The notes: a model not told the origin generated them from the letters alone. Numbered from the stretch's first letter, positions 33,303 through 43,825 are shown. The stretch: DNA of 64,000 nt from Neisseria dentiae (GCF_024580525.1 NZ_JANIKQ010000001.1:248001-312000), one strand, 5' to 3'. Made by a program: numbers and translations.

Positions 33303-34202
33303 TTAACGCAAACCTTGCGGCACTTCCGGTGCGACCAAACGTTTCAGCTTGGTGCCGCCCAAGTCGATTTCCGCGCCGAAACGGCTGCTGCCGCCGTTCC
33401 AGTCGGCCACGGCCTGTTGCAGGGCTTCGCGGCTGTCGGCAACGAAGTTCCACCAAATCACGGTGGGGTGCGGCAGCGGCTCGCCGCCCAAGAGCATGAT
33501 GTGGCTGCCGGCTTCGCCCTCGAGCGTAAACGATTCGGCACCGCCGGCTTCGATAAAGGCCAGCTCGTCGGCCGCAAAGGTCTGCCCGCCCACGCTGATG
33601 CTGCCGGCAATCACCAATACGCCGTATTCCCAGCCGGCTTGTGCGGGAATGCTGATGCGTGCGGATTGGTCGAACTGCATGTCCACGCCGACGAGTGGGC
33701 TGTGTTGGGCGGTGGGCGCGGTATGGCCGCCGAAGCTGCCGGTGGTCAACACATGGCGCATGCCGTTTTCCTGCCATTCGGGCAGCTCGGGATAGTGTTG
33801 GAAGCCGGGTTCGATTTCTTGGTTCATCGGCAGCGCAATCCACAGTTGCACCGCGTGCAGCTCCTTGATGCCGGCGGGTGTTTGCTCGGTGTGGGCGATG
33901 CCGCGCGCGCTGCCGGTGCCGGCGGTCATCAGGTTGACCTGCTTGGGGCGGATCAGTTGGCGGAAACCCAAACTGTCCTGGTGCCACACTTCGCCTGCCA
34001 ACATCCAAGTGAAGGTTTGCAGATTGGTGTGCGGGTGGGCGCCAACCTGAAGGCCGTCTGCATCCGCCGCAAATGCGGCGGGGCCTGCGTGGTCGAGAAA
34101 ACACCACGCGCCAATGGTGCGGCGGCTGCCTTGCGGCAACAGGCGGGCGACGGGGATGCCGCCGACGTCTTTGGTTTTTGCGGTGAGTTTTTCGGTGTTC
34201 AT
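33303..34202 (-). CDS. Pirin family protein
   Basis: 299 residues, a bicupin. HPHTNLQTFTWMLAGEVWHQ holds metal-binding His residues of the first cupin; GTGSARGIAHTEQTPAGIKELHAVQLWIALP includes the remaining His and Glu. The second cupin (VLVIAGSISVGGQTFAADEL) is degenerate as usual. Bacterial pirins have been linked to quercetinase activity and to control of pyruvate metabolism; which applies here is unknown. AAGGA precedes the start. Monocistronic. Confidence 0.9.
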   Translation of the reverse strand: MNTEKLTAKTKDVGGIPVARLLPQGSRRTIGAWCFLDHAGPAAFAADADGLQVGAHPHTNLQTFTWMLAGEVWHQDSLGFRQLIRPKQVNLMTAGTGSARGIAHTEQTPAGIKELHAVQLWIALPMNQEIEPGFQHYPELPEWQENGMRHVLTTGSFGGHTAPTAQHSPLVGVDMQFDQSARISIPAQAGWEYGVLVIAGSISVGGQTFAADELAFIEAGGAESFTLEGEAGSHIMLLGGEPLPHPTVIWWNFVADSREALQQAVADWNGGSSRFGAEIDLGGTKLKRLVAPEVPQGLR

Positions 34203-34360
34203 CGATATTCCTTATAATCTTTGTAAGTCGTTTAGGCCGTCTGAAATGCCCGGCTTTCGCCATTGGCTTTGCAAGTCCGATACGCTCCGCCGCACAGGCG
34301 GGAATAACGGGAAATAGCTTTCAGACGGCCCCAATGCTTTGCAAAAGCCTCAAGCCGTTG

Positions 34361-36252
34361 TTATTTCAATAAAGCGGCTTTTTCGCCGGCCGCGTTTTCA
34401 GACGGCCATGCCGCTTCGCTTTCATCAGGCCATTCCACCACTTCGCCGCGCATCAGCGCCTGCATCATGGCGGCGGTTTCGGCGTCTTCCTGCTTGGCCA
34501 CGTTGAGCATTTCCTCGTTTTGGAAGATTGCGTCTTCGGGATTGTAGAGCGGCGCCATTCTGGCTACGCGGGCGCGGTCGCGGTGGAAATAGAAACGGCT
34601 GATTTCGTCGGCCTTGCCTTTTTCCATGCCCAACACTTCGAGCGCGGTGCGGCCGGTGCGCACGGCGGAATCAAAGGTTTCGCGCACGGCGGCATCCGCA
34701 CCCGTCCGGTGGAGTTTGAAGGTGTGGATGCGGTCGTAGGCGCGGGCGATGATTTTGAGATCGGGGTTGACCTTGCGGGCGAATGCGACGATGTGCAGCG
34801 CCTGTTCTTTATCGTCTATCGCCACCACCAGCAACTGCGCCTTTTCGATGCCGGCGGTGAACAGCAATTCCGGCCGCGAGGCGTCGCCGAAATAGGTTTT
34901 GATGCCGTATTTGTTCATGCCGTCCACCATCACCGGGTCTTTGTCGATAATGGTCAGCGGGTAGCCGCACATGCGCAGGATATCGGTGGTAATCTGGCCG
35001 AAACGCCCCATGCCGATCACAATCACCGCTTTTTGCTCGTGGATTTCGTCGTCTTCGCGTTCCGCACCTTTCTGCTTCAGGCGCGGGGCGAGGTATTTGC
35101 CGTGCAGAATCAGAAACAGCGGCGTCAGCGCCATCGACAGCACCACAATCGCCGTCATATTGGCATTCACGGTGGCATCAATCACTTTCTGCGAAAACGC
35201 GGCCGAAAACAGCACAAAGGCAAATTCACCGCCCTGCGCCATCATCACCGCACGCTCCGCCGCTTCGGCGCGGCTGCTTTTCGCTGCCCGCGCCACAAAG
35301 TAAATCACCGCCGCCTTGGCCGCCATCAGGGCCAGCACACCCGACACGATAATCTGCCAGTTTTGCGCCACCACATTTAAATCCAACGCCATGCCCACGC
35401 CGAGGAAAAACAGGCCGAGCAGCAGGCCGCGGAAAGGCTCGATGTCCGCTTCGAGCTGATGGCGGAAGCTGGATTCCGACAGCAGCACACCGGCCACAAA
35501 CGCCCCCATCGCCATCGACAGGCCGCCCTCTTCCATCAGTAAGGCCGCGCCCAGCACCACCAGCAGCGCCGCCGCCGTCATCACTTCGCGCGCCTTGGAT
35601 TTGGCCAACACGCGGAACAGCGGGTTCAGCAGCCACAAACCGGCCGCCACCAGCACCACCACCGATAATGCCGCCGTGCCCAGCTTCAGCCACACCGAGC
35701 CGGTTTCGGCGGCATACGCCGGATCATGCGGCGCAAGGAAAGACACAATCGCCAGCAGCGGCACAATCAGCAAATCTTCAAACAGCAGAATTGACACCAT
35801 GCGTTGCCCGCCTCGGCTGGCCAGCTCGTTACGCTCGCCCAATACCTGCATCACAATCGCCGTAGAAGTGAGCACGAAACCCGAAGCGCAAACGAACGCC
35901 ACCTGCCAGGGCGCGTCGAAACCGAAAATGCCCACCAGCGTGAGCATGAAGGCCGCCAGCACCACCTGCAAACTGCCCAAACCGAAAATCTGGCGGCGCA
36001 AGGCCCACAGATGCAAGGGGTTCATTTCGAGGCCGATGATGAACAGGAACATCACCACGCCCAATTCGGCAATATGGATAATCGCCTGCGGGTCGTCGAA
36101 CAGTTTCAGGCCGAACGGGCCGATAACCAAACCCGCCGCCAGATAACCGAGCACCGAGCCAGCCCCAAGCGTTTGAACAAAGGCACGGCCACCACCGCCG
36201 AGCCGAGCAGGGCAACCATTTTAATCAGTTCGCCCGCACCTTCTGCTGCCAT
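34361..36252 (-). CDS. Kef-type CPA2 cation:proton antiporter with TrkA-N domain, frameshifted near 5' end
   Basis: About 630 residues if one base is restored. N-terminal twelve or so membrane helices (MLGYLAAGLVIGPFGL, VMFLFIIGLEMNPLHLWALR, MLTLVGIFGFDAPWQVAFV, FEDLLIVPLLAIVSF) are followed by a cytosolic TrkA-N domain (VIVIGMGRFGQITTDILRMCG). This is the KefB/KefC plan of potassium efflux. The natural start is the ATG at 36252 (MAAEGAGELIKMVALLGSAV), but around 36156-36165 one G is missing in GGGCTGGCTCGG, so the first 30 codons are out of frame. A GTG at 36154 could restart after loss of the first helix. Confidence 0.8.
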
Positions 36253-36380
36253 AAAAGACTCCGGAAAATAAAGAGATTGTTGAGATTGTTGGAATAAAAA
36301 AGCCGCATTTTACCCGACTTTGGCACGAATCGGCCGAAGCTTTTGCAAAACCTCAGGCCGTCTGAAATATCCAAACTGCC

Positions 36381-36409
36381 GTCATGCTCGGGCTTGACCC
36401 GAGCATGAC
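36381..36409. repeat. Collapsed CTCGGG palindrome, copy 6
   Basis: A single perfect 29-bp palindrome: GTCATGCTCGGG, a CTTGA centre, and CCCGAGCATGAC. The right flank (ATTAAGTTAATTCACTATA) matches copy 3. This may be the ancestral or minimal unit. Confidence 0.7.
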
Positions 36410-36479
36410 ATGTGTCCTGATTATTAAGTTAATTCACTATACGCGTTTCAGACGGCCTTAAGATAGCTTTGCAAAAGTT

Positions 36480-36512
36480 ACAGGCCGTCTGAAAAGATTT
36501 CAGACGGCCTGT
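36480..36512 (-). terminator. DUS inverted-pair terminator after the TonB receptor
   Basis: AGGCCGTCTGAAA and TTTCAGACGGCCT flank a short loop, just beyond the receptor stop (minus strand). Confidence 0.75.
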
Positions 36513-36525
36513 CGGTTAATGCCGG

Positions 36526-38808
36526 TTAAATTAAAACTCCAGCTCGGCTTTCAGCCAATAAGTTCGCGGCATGCCTACCGGCGAAGCTGCGGTCGTATTG
36601 GCCGCGCTGAACCTGCCAGTAGTTTTTGTTGAACAGGTTTTCCACCGCACCACTAACCGTTAAAGCGTTTTTGCCGCCCAGTTTGGTTTTGTAGCGTGCG
36701 CCCACATCCACCAGGGTGTACGACGGGAACGCGTAAGCCTTATCGGTACGCTGATAGGATTTGCCGAAATATTGGACATTGCTGCTCAAAGTCAAGCCCT
36801 TAACAAACGGCGTATCCCATTCGATGCCTGCTTTGGCGATTACGCGCGGATTAGCCACCTGCACGCCGCTCACCAGATTATCGGCAGCATTCGGGTAATC
36901 TTTCACGCGCGATTGCAGATACATAATGCCGAAGCTCGGGCGCAGGGTTTGGTTTAACAGGTTGGCATAAGTGTTGAATTCGATACCGCGGTTGCGCTCT
37001 TTACCCTGCTCTTTGCCGCTGTAAGCCAAGCCTGCGGCGCTCAAGGCGGCAAAATCCGTGCCGGTGGTGGTGGTGCCGCGCCAATAACCCGGGCGGGTGA
37101 TTTGGAAAGCATTCAGCGTGGTAACGAAATCACCCCAGTTTTTGCGCACGCCGATTTCAAACTGGCGGCTGACGCGCGGGTCGGCCATGGTTGCGTTGCC
37201 GTCATCATCTATGCGTAGTTCGGAAGGCTCCAAATCTTCCATATAGTTGCCGTAAACCACTAAATCAGGCGAAGGCACCCAAGCGGCCATGGCCATGGGG
37301 CTGAAGCGTGCGGCATCAACACTTCGCCCTTCTATTTTGTCTTCTTGGTCAACCATTTGATAGCGGCCGCCCAAAGTCAGGCGGTATTTGTTGCCGGCAA
37401 AGCCCAAGGTGTCGGATAAAGCAAAGCTGTTAACCTTGGTGCCGGTATCCAAGCTGGTGCTCATCGCTGTCGGGATAGTGGGGCTGTATGCCGCCAACTG
37501 CTCTTCAATACTGGTTGCGCCGTAAGGCGTAATCACGCGGCTGCTGTTGGCTGCACTTTGCGCGCTTTGCAGCGTGGTGCGGTTGCGGATGATGCGGTCG
37601 AATGCCGCACTCCAGTTGTGGCTCACCGGCCCGGTTTCAAATTCGCCGCGCGCTGCCAGATTCATGCTCAGGGTGCGGAAATATTGGTCGGTCATACGGG
37701 CGCGGCCGGTGGTGTATTGCGTACCGTCGCAATTGTTTCCGCTCTGCGCACTTGTTGCCGTCGCGCTTGCGCAGGCGGTCGGCGAAATCAGTGTGCCGTA
37801 ATAACGCGCTTTGTTGTAACCGATGCCGCCGGTGATTTGCACCGGTGCGTCAAGGTCATATTCAAACGTCAGCATATTGGTTTGGCCGACGGTATTCTGC
37901 CAGTTCCAGCTTGGTAACAGATTGGTTTTGCCGTCGGGCGCGTCAAACAGGCGGCCGTTGGCGTTTTGGATATCTTGAATACGGGCGCGGCCACCGTTAA
38001 CTTTGCGTTTGGAATAAATGGAATCGAACGCCACGCGCAGTTTTTCGCCACGGTAATCGGCATTGAGCGCGAATTCTTTGTTGTCTTCGCTAAAGCCGTC
38101 GCGCGGGGTGTCGCCGTGGCGCAGCTTGCCGTTCGCGCGCACGCCGAACTGCTTGTCGCTGCCGAAACGTTGGCCCAAATCGAATGTGCCTTGTGCACGG
38201 CTGTCGCTGAACCAGCCCAAACCGATTTTGCGGTTGCCTTCGTCGGCGGCTTTTTTGGTTTCGATATTTACCGCGCCGGATACCGCACCTTCGGGGTCCA
38301 TGCCGTTTACGGCGGTGGACGCGCCTTTAATCAACTGCGCCGAAGCCACCTGCACGCTGGACGTGCCCTGCGTGCCGTACATACCGGCCAGGCCGTTTAC
38401 GCTGAATTGGCGGGCATCCAATTGATAACCGCGGAAATACAGGCCGGTAAGCGTGTTGCTCTCGCCGCCGAACTGCCATGTGGAAGCATCGTTTTTGGCG
38501 ACGGCATCCACCAAAGTGCGCGCTTCGGTGTTGTTGAGGGCTTTTTCATCGTAGTTCACCACGGTAATCGGCGCGGTAAAAGCGTTGGCTTTGCCGAGCA
38601 GGCCCAAGTTCACGCGGTCGCGCAGGTCGCCGTCGCTGGCGATGGAATAGGATTTCGCCGCCCTGCCCTTTACCACCACGGTTTCGATTTCGGCATTTTC
38701 GGCTGCCGCCGGCGCAGCGGTCGCGGCGGTTGTATCGGCATAAGCCCATGCCTGCAAAACCAGTAAAGGCAGCAAGGCGATTTTATGTGTTTGTTTTTTC
38801 ATACGCAT
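36526..38808 (-). CDS. TonB-dependent siderophore receptor, frameshifted at the last codons
   Basis: 760 residues as read. Signal peptide ends AWAYA; the TonB box region is IETVVVKGRA; the plug contains LYFRGYQLDARQFSVNGLAG and SAQLIKGASTAVNGMDPEGAVSGAVNI. A 22-strand barrel follows, up to VENLFNKNYWQVQRGQYDRSF. After that the frame reads AGRHAANLLAESRAGVLI, but one base over reads VGMPRTYWLKAELEF and a stop at 36531-36533. That is the usual end with terminal Phe needed for BAM assembly, so one base seems inserted near 36590. Iron(III)-siderophore uptake is inferred. A Fur-like box lies upstream. Confidence 0.85.
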   Translation of the reverse strand: MRMKKQTHKIALLPLLVLQAWAYADTTAATAAPAAAENAEIETVVVKGRAAKSYSIASDGDLRDRVNLGLLGKANAFTAPITVVNYDEKALNNTEARTLVDAVAKNDASTWQFGGESNTLTGLYFRGYQLDARQFSVNGLAGMYGTQGTSSVQVASAQLIKGASTAVNGMDPEGAVSGAVNIETKKAADEGNRKIGLGWFSDSRAQGTFDLGQRFGSDKQFGVRANGKLRHGDTPRDGFSEDNKEFALNADYRGEKLRVAFDSIYSKRKVNGGRARIQDIQNANGRLFDAPDGKTNLLPSWNWQNTVGQTNMLTFEYDLDAPVQITGGIGYNKARYYGTLISPTACASATATSAQSGNNCDGTQYTTGRARMTDQYFRTLSMNLAARGEFETGPVSHNWSAAFDRIIRNRTTLQSAQSAANSSRVITPYGATSIEEQLAAYSPTIPTAMSTSLDTGTKVNSFALSDTLGFAGNKYRLTLGGRYQMVDQEDKIEGRSVDAARFSPMAMAAWVPSPDLVVYGNYMEDLEPSELRIDDDGNATMADPRVSRQFEIGVRKNWGDFVTTLNAFQITRPGYWRGTTTTGTDFAALSAAGLAYSGKEQGKERNRGIEFNTYANLLNQTLRPSFGIMYLQSRVKDYPNAADNLVSGVQVANPRVIAKAGIEWDTPFVKGLTLSSNVQYFGKSYQRTDKAYAFPSYTLVDVGARYKTKLGGKNALTVSGAVENLFNKNYWQVQRGQYDRSFAGRHAANLLAESRAGVLI

Positions 38809-38839
38809 ACTCTGTCGGGTTAAATAAAATTAAACAACA

Positions 38840-38867
38840 GATAAATCAATTTTGAGAATTATCTTCA
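38840..38867. promoter_or_regulatory. Putative Fur box of the TonB receptor
   Basis: On the minus strand GAAGATAATTCTCA followed by AAATTGATTTATC resembles the A/T-rich GATAAT hexamer array of Fur sites. It lies 30-60 bases upstream of the receptor start. The rest of 38809-39117 is AT-rich and holds the terminator at 39066; no gene seen. Confidence 0.35.
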
Positions 38868-39065
38868 CTTGCATCATTTCGGCGTATTATAATTCGAAGT
38901 TATCGGAATATTAAAAAAACGGCTTTGTAAAATTTTTCAATCCGTTGTTTTTGCTTCACAAATATTCTCATTTATATTTACATTGTTTATCTTTTCAAAC
39001 CTTATGGCCGCCCACTTTCCCGCCACGGCATTACCTTGCGGCGGAAAATGTTTGCCGGCTATATA

Positions 39066-39097
39066 AAGGCCGTCTGAAAACGTTTCAGACGGCCTTT
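39066..39097 (+). terminator. DUS inverted pair before the ABC exporter gene
   Basis: AAAGGCCGTCTGAAA and TTTCAGACGGCCTTT form a 15-bp stem, 20 bases upstream of the gene start. Confidence 0.6.
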
Positions 39098-39117
39098 CAC
39101 GGTGCGCTTCAATCAAT

Positions 39118-40887
39118 ATGGAAAAATGGCAAATCGAACTCAACGACAGCCCGATGTGGCTGCTGCAAACCCTCGGCGGCGTGATGGCCGCTTTGGTGCT
39201 GATTGTTTTTCTGGCGGGCAAAACCCGCTTCGGCAAACAGTTTTGGTATATCCTGCGCCCCTGTATCGATAAAAAAAGCGGTGCCAAAACCGCGCTGACG
39301 GTTACGCTGATGGTGCTGCTGCTGCTCACCGAAATCCGCCTGAACGTTTTAAACACCTTTTTCTACAACGGCTTATACAGCGCCCTGCAAGATGCGAAAG
39401 CGCAGGCGTTTTGGTTTTTCGCCCTGATTAACGCGGGCGTGGTGCTGATGCGCACGTTCAACGGCATCGTGAACGATTTTCTCGATCAGGCGCTGGCGAT
39501 TAAGTGGTCGGAAAAATTAAACGCCGTGCTCACCGAACGCTGGCTGGCCGATAAAAACTATTACCGCCTGCAAATGCGCCGCCACGCGCCCGACAATATC
39601 GACCAGCGTATCCAGCAGGATGCGCAGGAATTTATCGCTTCCACCATCGAATTTATCCGCGGCATGCTCAATTCGGTGATTTCGGCGATTGAATTCACCA
39701 TCGTTTTATGGGGGCTGTCGGGCATTTTGAGCCTGCTCGGCTTTGAAATTCCGCGCGGCATGGTGTTTTTCGTGTTTGTGTTCGTGCTGCTTTCCACCGT
39801 GGCGGCAATGTGGATAGGCAAACCGCTGATCCGCTATAACTACGACAACGAAAAACTCAACGGCGACTACCGCTATTCGCTGATCCGCGTGCGCGACCAC
39901 GCCGAGAGCGTGGCGTTTTACAACGGCGAATGGCGCGAACGGCAGCAGCTTGGCGAACGTTTTGCCGCCATTATCCGCAACCGCTGGAAAATCGCCCGCC
40001 AAAGCGTTACCTTGAACGGTTTCAACGACCTGCTCACGCAGGGCGTGCAGCTTTTGCCGCTGATGCTGCAAGCCCCGCGCTTTTTTGCCGGGCAAATCAA
40101 AATCGGCGATATGCACCAAACCGTGCAGGCATTCAACCGCCTGCAACGCGCTTTATCGTTTTTCCGCAATTTCTACGAAGAATTTACCGCCTACCGCGCC
40201 CGTTTGGAGCGTTTGAGCGGTTTTCTCACCAGCGCCAACCAAATCAAACAAACCGGCACGCCGCAGGTTAACGAGGTTTCAGACGGCCTCTCGCTCGAAA
40301 ACGTAACGCTCTACCGCCACAACGGCGGCGTGCTGCTGAACAACTTGAACGTGAATGTTAAAAGCGGCGACGCACTCTTGATACAAGGCCCCAGCGGCTG
40401 CGGCAAAACCTCGCTGCTGCGCACGCTGGCGGGCTTGTGGCCGTTCGGCAGCAGCGGCACCATCGGCCGCCCCGCACACCGCGATATTCTGTTTGTGCCG
40501 CAACGCCCCTACACACCGCAAGGCAGCCTGCGCCAAGCCGTGTGCTACCCCGATATCGATCCGCACCACCCCGAACTGGTGGCCGCCATGCAGGCCTGCT
40601 GTCTCGGCCACCTCGCCGACAAGCTCGACAAGCCCGACGATTGGCAAAACCGGCTCTCGCCGGGCGAATTGCAGCGTGTGGCGTTTGTGCGCATTCTGCT
40701 CACGAAGCCGAAAATGGTGCTGCTCGACGAAGCCACCGCCGCGCTCGACGAACCGACCGAAGCCGCGCTCTATACCTTAATCCGCGAACGCCTGCCCGAG
40801 AGCATTATCGTGAGCATCGGCCACCGCGGCACGCTGGCCGCCTTTCACAACCGCCGTATGTTTGTGGGCGAAGCGGCCTGCGGTTAA
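39118..40887 (+). CDS. ABC transporter, fused permease/ATPase of YddA type
   Basis: 589 residues. Five to six membrane helices in the N-terminal half (WLLQTLGGVMAALVLIVFLA, ALTVTLMVLLLLTEIRLNVL, FTIVLWGLSGILSLLGF) are of the SbmA/ABCD superfamily type (EIRLNVLNTFFYNGLYSALQ). The ATPase domain has Walker A GPSGCGKTSLLR, signature LSPGELQRVAF and Walker B MVLLDEATAALD. YddA-like proteins are inner-membrane transporters; their substrate is not settled. The gene has its own DUS hairpins on both sides. Confidence 0.82.
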   Translation: MEKWQIELNDSPMWLLQTLGGVMAALVLIVFLAGKTRFGKQFWYILRPCIDKKSGAKTALTVTLMVLLLLTEIRLNVLNTFFYNGLYSALQDAKAQAFWFFALINAGVVLMRTFNGIVNDFLDQALAIKWSEKLNAVLTERWLADKNYYRLQMRRHAPDNIDQRIQQDAQEFIASTIEFIRGMLNSVISAIEFTIVLWGLSGILSLLGFEIPRGMVFFVFVFVLLSTVAAMWIGKPLIRYNYDNEKLNGDYRYSLIRVRDHAESVAFYNGEWRERQQLGERFAAIIRNRWKIARQSVTLNGFNDLLTQGVQLLPLMLQAPRFFAGQIKIGDMHQTVQAFNRLQRALSFFRNFYEEFTAYRARLERLSGFLTSANQIKQTGTPQVNEVSDGLSLENVTLYRHNGGVLLNNLNVNVKSGDALLIQGPSGCGKTSLLRTLAGLWPFGSSGTIGRPAHRDILFVPQRPYTPQGSLRQAVCYPDIDPHHPELVAAMQACCLGHLADKLDKPDDWQNRLSPGELQRVAFVRILLTKPKMVLLDEATAALDEPTEAALYTLIRERLPESIIVSIGHRGTLAAFHNRRMFVGEAACG

Positions 40888-40908
40888 GGCCGTCTGAAAT
40901 GCTTAAAT

Positions 40909-40967
40909 CCCGTCATTAGCTTCGCAAGTCCGCTGCACTACCGCCGAGCAGGCGGGAGTAACGGGAA
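40909..40967. repeat. Short dispersed repeat, plus-strand copy
   Basis: CGTCATTAGCTTCGCAAGTC followed by CGCTGCACTACC and GGCGGGAGTAACGGGAAAAG. Same family as 33197-33246. Confidence 0.55.
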
Positions 40968-41005
40968 AAGTGTTACCGGACGTTGAAACAGTTTTGCACA
41001 AGCCG

Positions 41006-41034
41006 CAGGCCGTCTGAAACTTTCAGACGGCCTG
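41006..41034 (+). terminator. DUS inverted-pair terminator
   Basis: CAGGCCGTCTGAAA and TTTCAGACGGCCTG between the exporter gene and pstC. Confidence 0.75.
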
Positions 41035-41105
41035 TATTGTAATATTGCTGAAACATTACACCGCTATACTGCCTTTCATTCGTTAACTTCCTATGAAAAC
41101 GCGTT

Positions 41106-42062
41106 ATGGACGGGCTTCACCAAAAACTGAAACGCCAACACCTGCTCGACACGCTGTTTGTGGGCACCACCCGCTTTTTCGCCCTGCTGGTTCTGGCGAG
41201 TTTGGGCGGCATTCTGATTTCGCTGGTTGTCGGTGCGCTGCCGAGTATGCGCGAATTCGGCTTCGGTTTTTTCACCTCGTCGGAATGGGATGCGGTTCAG
41301 GGGCGCTACGGTGCGTTGGCGCCGGTGTACGGCACGCTGGTTACTTCGGCGATTGCGCTCTTGATTGCGGTTCCGGTCAGCTTCGGCATCGCCGTTTTCC
41401 TCACCGAACTCTGCCCCGCCTGGCTGCGCCGCCCGCTGGGCATCTGCGTGGAACTGCTGGCGGGCATTCCTTCGATTATCTACGGCATGTGGGGCTTGTT
41501 TGTGTTCGCCCCCGTGTTTTCCGAACATATCCAACCGTTTTTTATCGAAACCGTCGGCAGGCTGCCGGTGGTGGGCGCGCTGTTTCAGGGAGCGCCCATG
41601 GGCATCGGCCTGTTTGCGGCCGGGCTGATTCTGGCGATTATGATTATCCCGTTTATCGCTTCGGTGATGCGCGACGTGTTTGAAATCACGCCCACCATGC
41701 TGAAAGAATCGGCTTACGGCCTGGGCAGCACCAAATGGGAAGTGGTGCGCCACGTGGTGCTGCCCTACACCAAAACCGGTGTGGTCGGCGGCATTATCTT
41801 GGGTTTGGGGCGCGCGCTGGGCGAAACGATGGCGGTAACTTTCGTTATCGGCAACACCTTCAATATCAGCAGCAGCCTGTATAACTCGGGCGTGTCGATT
41901 ACTTCCGCGCTGGCCAACGAATTTGCCGAGGCGGTTGATCCGCTGCATCTCTCTTCACTGCTCTATCTGGGTTTGATTCTGTTTGTGATCACCTTTGTGG
42001 TGCTGTGTATTTCCAAACTGATGCTGCTGCATATGCAGCGCAACGAAGGCAGCAAACACTAG
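41106..42062 (+). CDS. pstC: Phosphate ABC transporter permease PstC
   Basis: 318 residues with six membrane helices. [20 protein letters not shown] is the PstC-specific periplasmic motif; [20 protein letters not shown] and the EAA-type loop [20 protein letters not shown] contact PstB. High-affinity phosphate import in the inner membrane. It is the first gene of pstC-pstA-pstB-phoB-phoR. A pstS gene for the binding protein, normally just upstream, is missing; the upstream neighbour is the YddA-type exporter. Confidence 0.93.
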   Translation: MDGLHQKLKRQHLLDTLFVGTTRFFALLVLASLGGILISLVVGALPSMREFGFGFFTSSEWDAVQGRYGALAPVYGTLVTSAIALLIAVPVSFGIAVFLTELCPAWLRRPLGICVELLAGIPSIIYGMWGLFVFAPVFSEHIQPFFIETVGRLPVVGALFQGAPMGIGLFAAGLILAIMIIPFIASVMRDVFEITPTMLKESAYGLGSTKWEVVRHVVLPYTKTGVVGGIILGLGRALGETMAVTFVIGNTFNISSSLYNSGVSITSALANEFAEAVDPLHLSSLLYLGLILFVITFVVLCISKLMLLHMQRNEGSKH

Positions 42063-42072
42063 GAGCATGGTT

Positions 42073-42924
42073 ATGGAAAAATCCGCCAACAACCCCGTTT
42101 ACCGCCGCCGCAGGCTGCTCAACCGCTTCAATCTAACCATGGCCTGGCTCACTATGGCGTTCGGCCTGTTTTGGCTGGGTTGGATTTTCTACACGCTGTT
42201 CTACGAAGGCTTCAACGGCTTGGGCACCGGCATTTTCCAACTCGATACGCCGCCGCCGGGCATGGCAGGCGGCCTGCGCAACGCCATCTGGGGCAGCCTG
42301 CTGATTACCTTAAGCGGCCTGTTCATCGGCACGCCGGTGGGGATTTTGTGCGGCATTTTTCTGGCCGAATTCGGCCGGCGCAGCAAACTGGCGGCAGCCA
42401 CCCGTTTTATGAACGATATTCTGCTCTCTGCGCCTTCTATCGTAATCGGTTTGTTTGTGTACGGCCTGATTGTGGTGCCGCAGGGCCGTTTTTCGGGCTG
42501 GGCCGGTTCGGTTGCCTTGTCGCTGCTGGTGATACCCGTGGTGGTGCGCACCACCGAAAACATGCTGCGGCTGGTGCCAGACAGCCTGCGCGAAGCCGCT
42601 TATGCGCTGGGCACGCCGAAATGGAAGCTCGTGGGCATGGTTACGCTGCGCGCGGCCAAAGCCGGCGTATTAACCGGCGTGTTGCTGGCTTTCGCGCGGA
42701 TTGCCGGCGAAACCGCGCCGCTGCTGTTTACCGCGCTCAACAACCAGTTTTTCAGCACCGACATGAGCCAGCCCATGGCCAACCTGCCCAACGTGATTTA
42801 CCAGTTTGCCATGTCGCCCTACCAAGACTGGCACGAGCTGGCTTGGGCCGCCGCCCTGTTAATCGCCTTAACCGTGCTGGCCGCCAATATCGGCGCCAGA
42901 ATATTGAGCGCCCGCAAGCATTAA
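42073..42924 (+). CDS. pstA: Phosphate ABC transporter permease PstA
   Basis: 283 residues from the ATG at 42073, chosen over 42067 because AGGAGC then has normal spacing. Helices and the motif [19 protein letters not shown], with EAA loop [20 protein letters not shown], are those of PstA. The tail ILSARKH ends in the cytosol. 10 bases separate it from pstC. Confidence 0.93.
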   Translation: MEKSANNPVYRRRRLLNRFNLTMAWLTMAFGLFWLGWIFYTLFYEGFNGLGTGIFQLDTPPPGMAGGLRNAIWGSLLITLSGLFIGTPVGILCGIFLAEFGRRSKLAAATRFMNDILLSAPSIVIGLFVYGLIVVPQGRFSGWAGSVALSLLVIPVVVRTTENMLRLVPDSLREAAYALGTPKWKLVGMVTLRAAKAGVLTGVLLAFARIAGETAPLLFTALNNQFFSTDMSQPMANLPNVIYQFAMSPYQDWHELAWAAALLIALTVLAANIGARILSARKH

Positions 42925-42928
42925 ACCG

Positions 42929-42977
42929 GCTTTTCAGACGGCCTCTATCGGCAACCGGCATCAAGGCCGTCTGAAAA
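42929..42977 (+). terminator. DUS inverted pair between pstA and pstB
   Basis: TTTTCAGACGGCCT and AGGCCGTCTGAAAA flank 20 bases. Inside an operon it may act as an attenuator that lowers pstB and phoBR levels, or stabilise the upstream mRNA. Confidence 0.5.
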
Positions 42978-43020
42978 AGCAAACACAAGTTTTTAAAGAT
43001 TAATAAGTAAGGATTCCACC

Positions 43021-43776
43021 ATGCAGGCCAAAATCACCGTGCGCAATTTCAACTTCCGCTACGGCAGCTTCCATGCCCTGAAAAACATCAATATCGATAT
43101 CCCCGCCAACCGGGTCACCGCCTTTATCGGCCCTTCCGGCTGCGGCAAATCCACCTTGTTGCGCACCTTCAACCGAATGTATGATTTATACCCCGATATG
43201 CACGCCGAGGGCGAACTGCTGCTCGACGGCCGCAGCATCTTGGGCAAAGAAACCGATTTGAACCTGCTGCGCGCGAAAGTGGGCATGGTGTTTCAAAAAC
43301 CCACGCCGTTTCCCATGAGCATCTACGACAACGTAACCTTCGGCGTGAAGCTGTATGAAAAATTAAGCCGCAGCGAATTGGACGACCGCGTAGAATGGGC
43401 GCTGAAGAAAGCCGCCCTGTGGAACGAAGTGAAAGACAAACTCAAACAAAGCGGCAACTCGCTTTCGGGCGGGCAGCAGCAGCGCCTGTGCATCGCCCGC
43501 GCCGTGGCCTGCAAACCCGAAGTGCTGCTGCTCGACGAACCCACTTCCGCGCTCGACCCGATTTCCACCGCCCACATCGAAGAGCTGGTCGGCGAGCTGA
43601 AAAACGACTACACCATCGCCATCGTTACCCACAATATGCAGCAGGCGGCACGGGTGTCGGACTTCACCGCCTATATGTATTTGGGCGAAATGATAGAAGT
43701 GGGCGACACCAAACAGATATTCACCAAACCCGCCCGCAAAGAAACCGAAGACTACATCACCGGCAAATTCGGCTGA
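43021..43776 (+). CDS. pstB: Phosphate ABC transporter ATPase PstB
   Basis: 251 residues. Walker [19 protein letters not shown]-loop [17 protein letters not shown], signature [15 protein letters not shown] and Walker [14 protein letters not shown]. The NRMYDLY stretch after Walker A is typical of PstB. The protein powers PstCA and, in known systems, signals to PhoR through PhoU. No phoU gene is seen between here and phoB. Confidence 0.95.
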   Translation: MQAKITVRNFNFRYGSFHALKNINIDIPANRVTAFIGPSGCGKSTLLRTFNRMYDLYPDMHAEGELLLDGRSILGKETDLNLLRAKVGMVFQKPTPFPMSIYDNVTFGVKLYEKLSRSELDDRVEWALKKAALWNEVKDKLKQSGNSLSGGQQQRLCIARAVACKPEVLLLDEPTSALDPISTAHIEELVGELKNDYTIAIVTHNMQQAARVSDFTAYMYLGEMIEVGDTKQIFTKPARKETEDYITGKFG

Positions 43777-43825
43777 TTGCGGCTTTCAGACGGCCGCCCG
43801 ACCAAGTAAAACGAGGAGAAGCATC

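Noticed and set aside
33145..34263. 372-codon frame overlapping the pirin gene
   Set aside because: Arg/Pro-rich shadow in a different frame of the same strand; pirin motifs are in the other frame.
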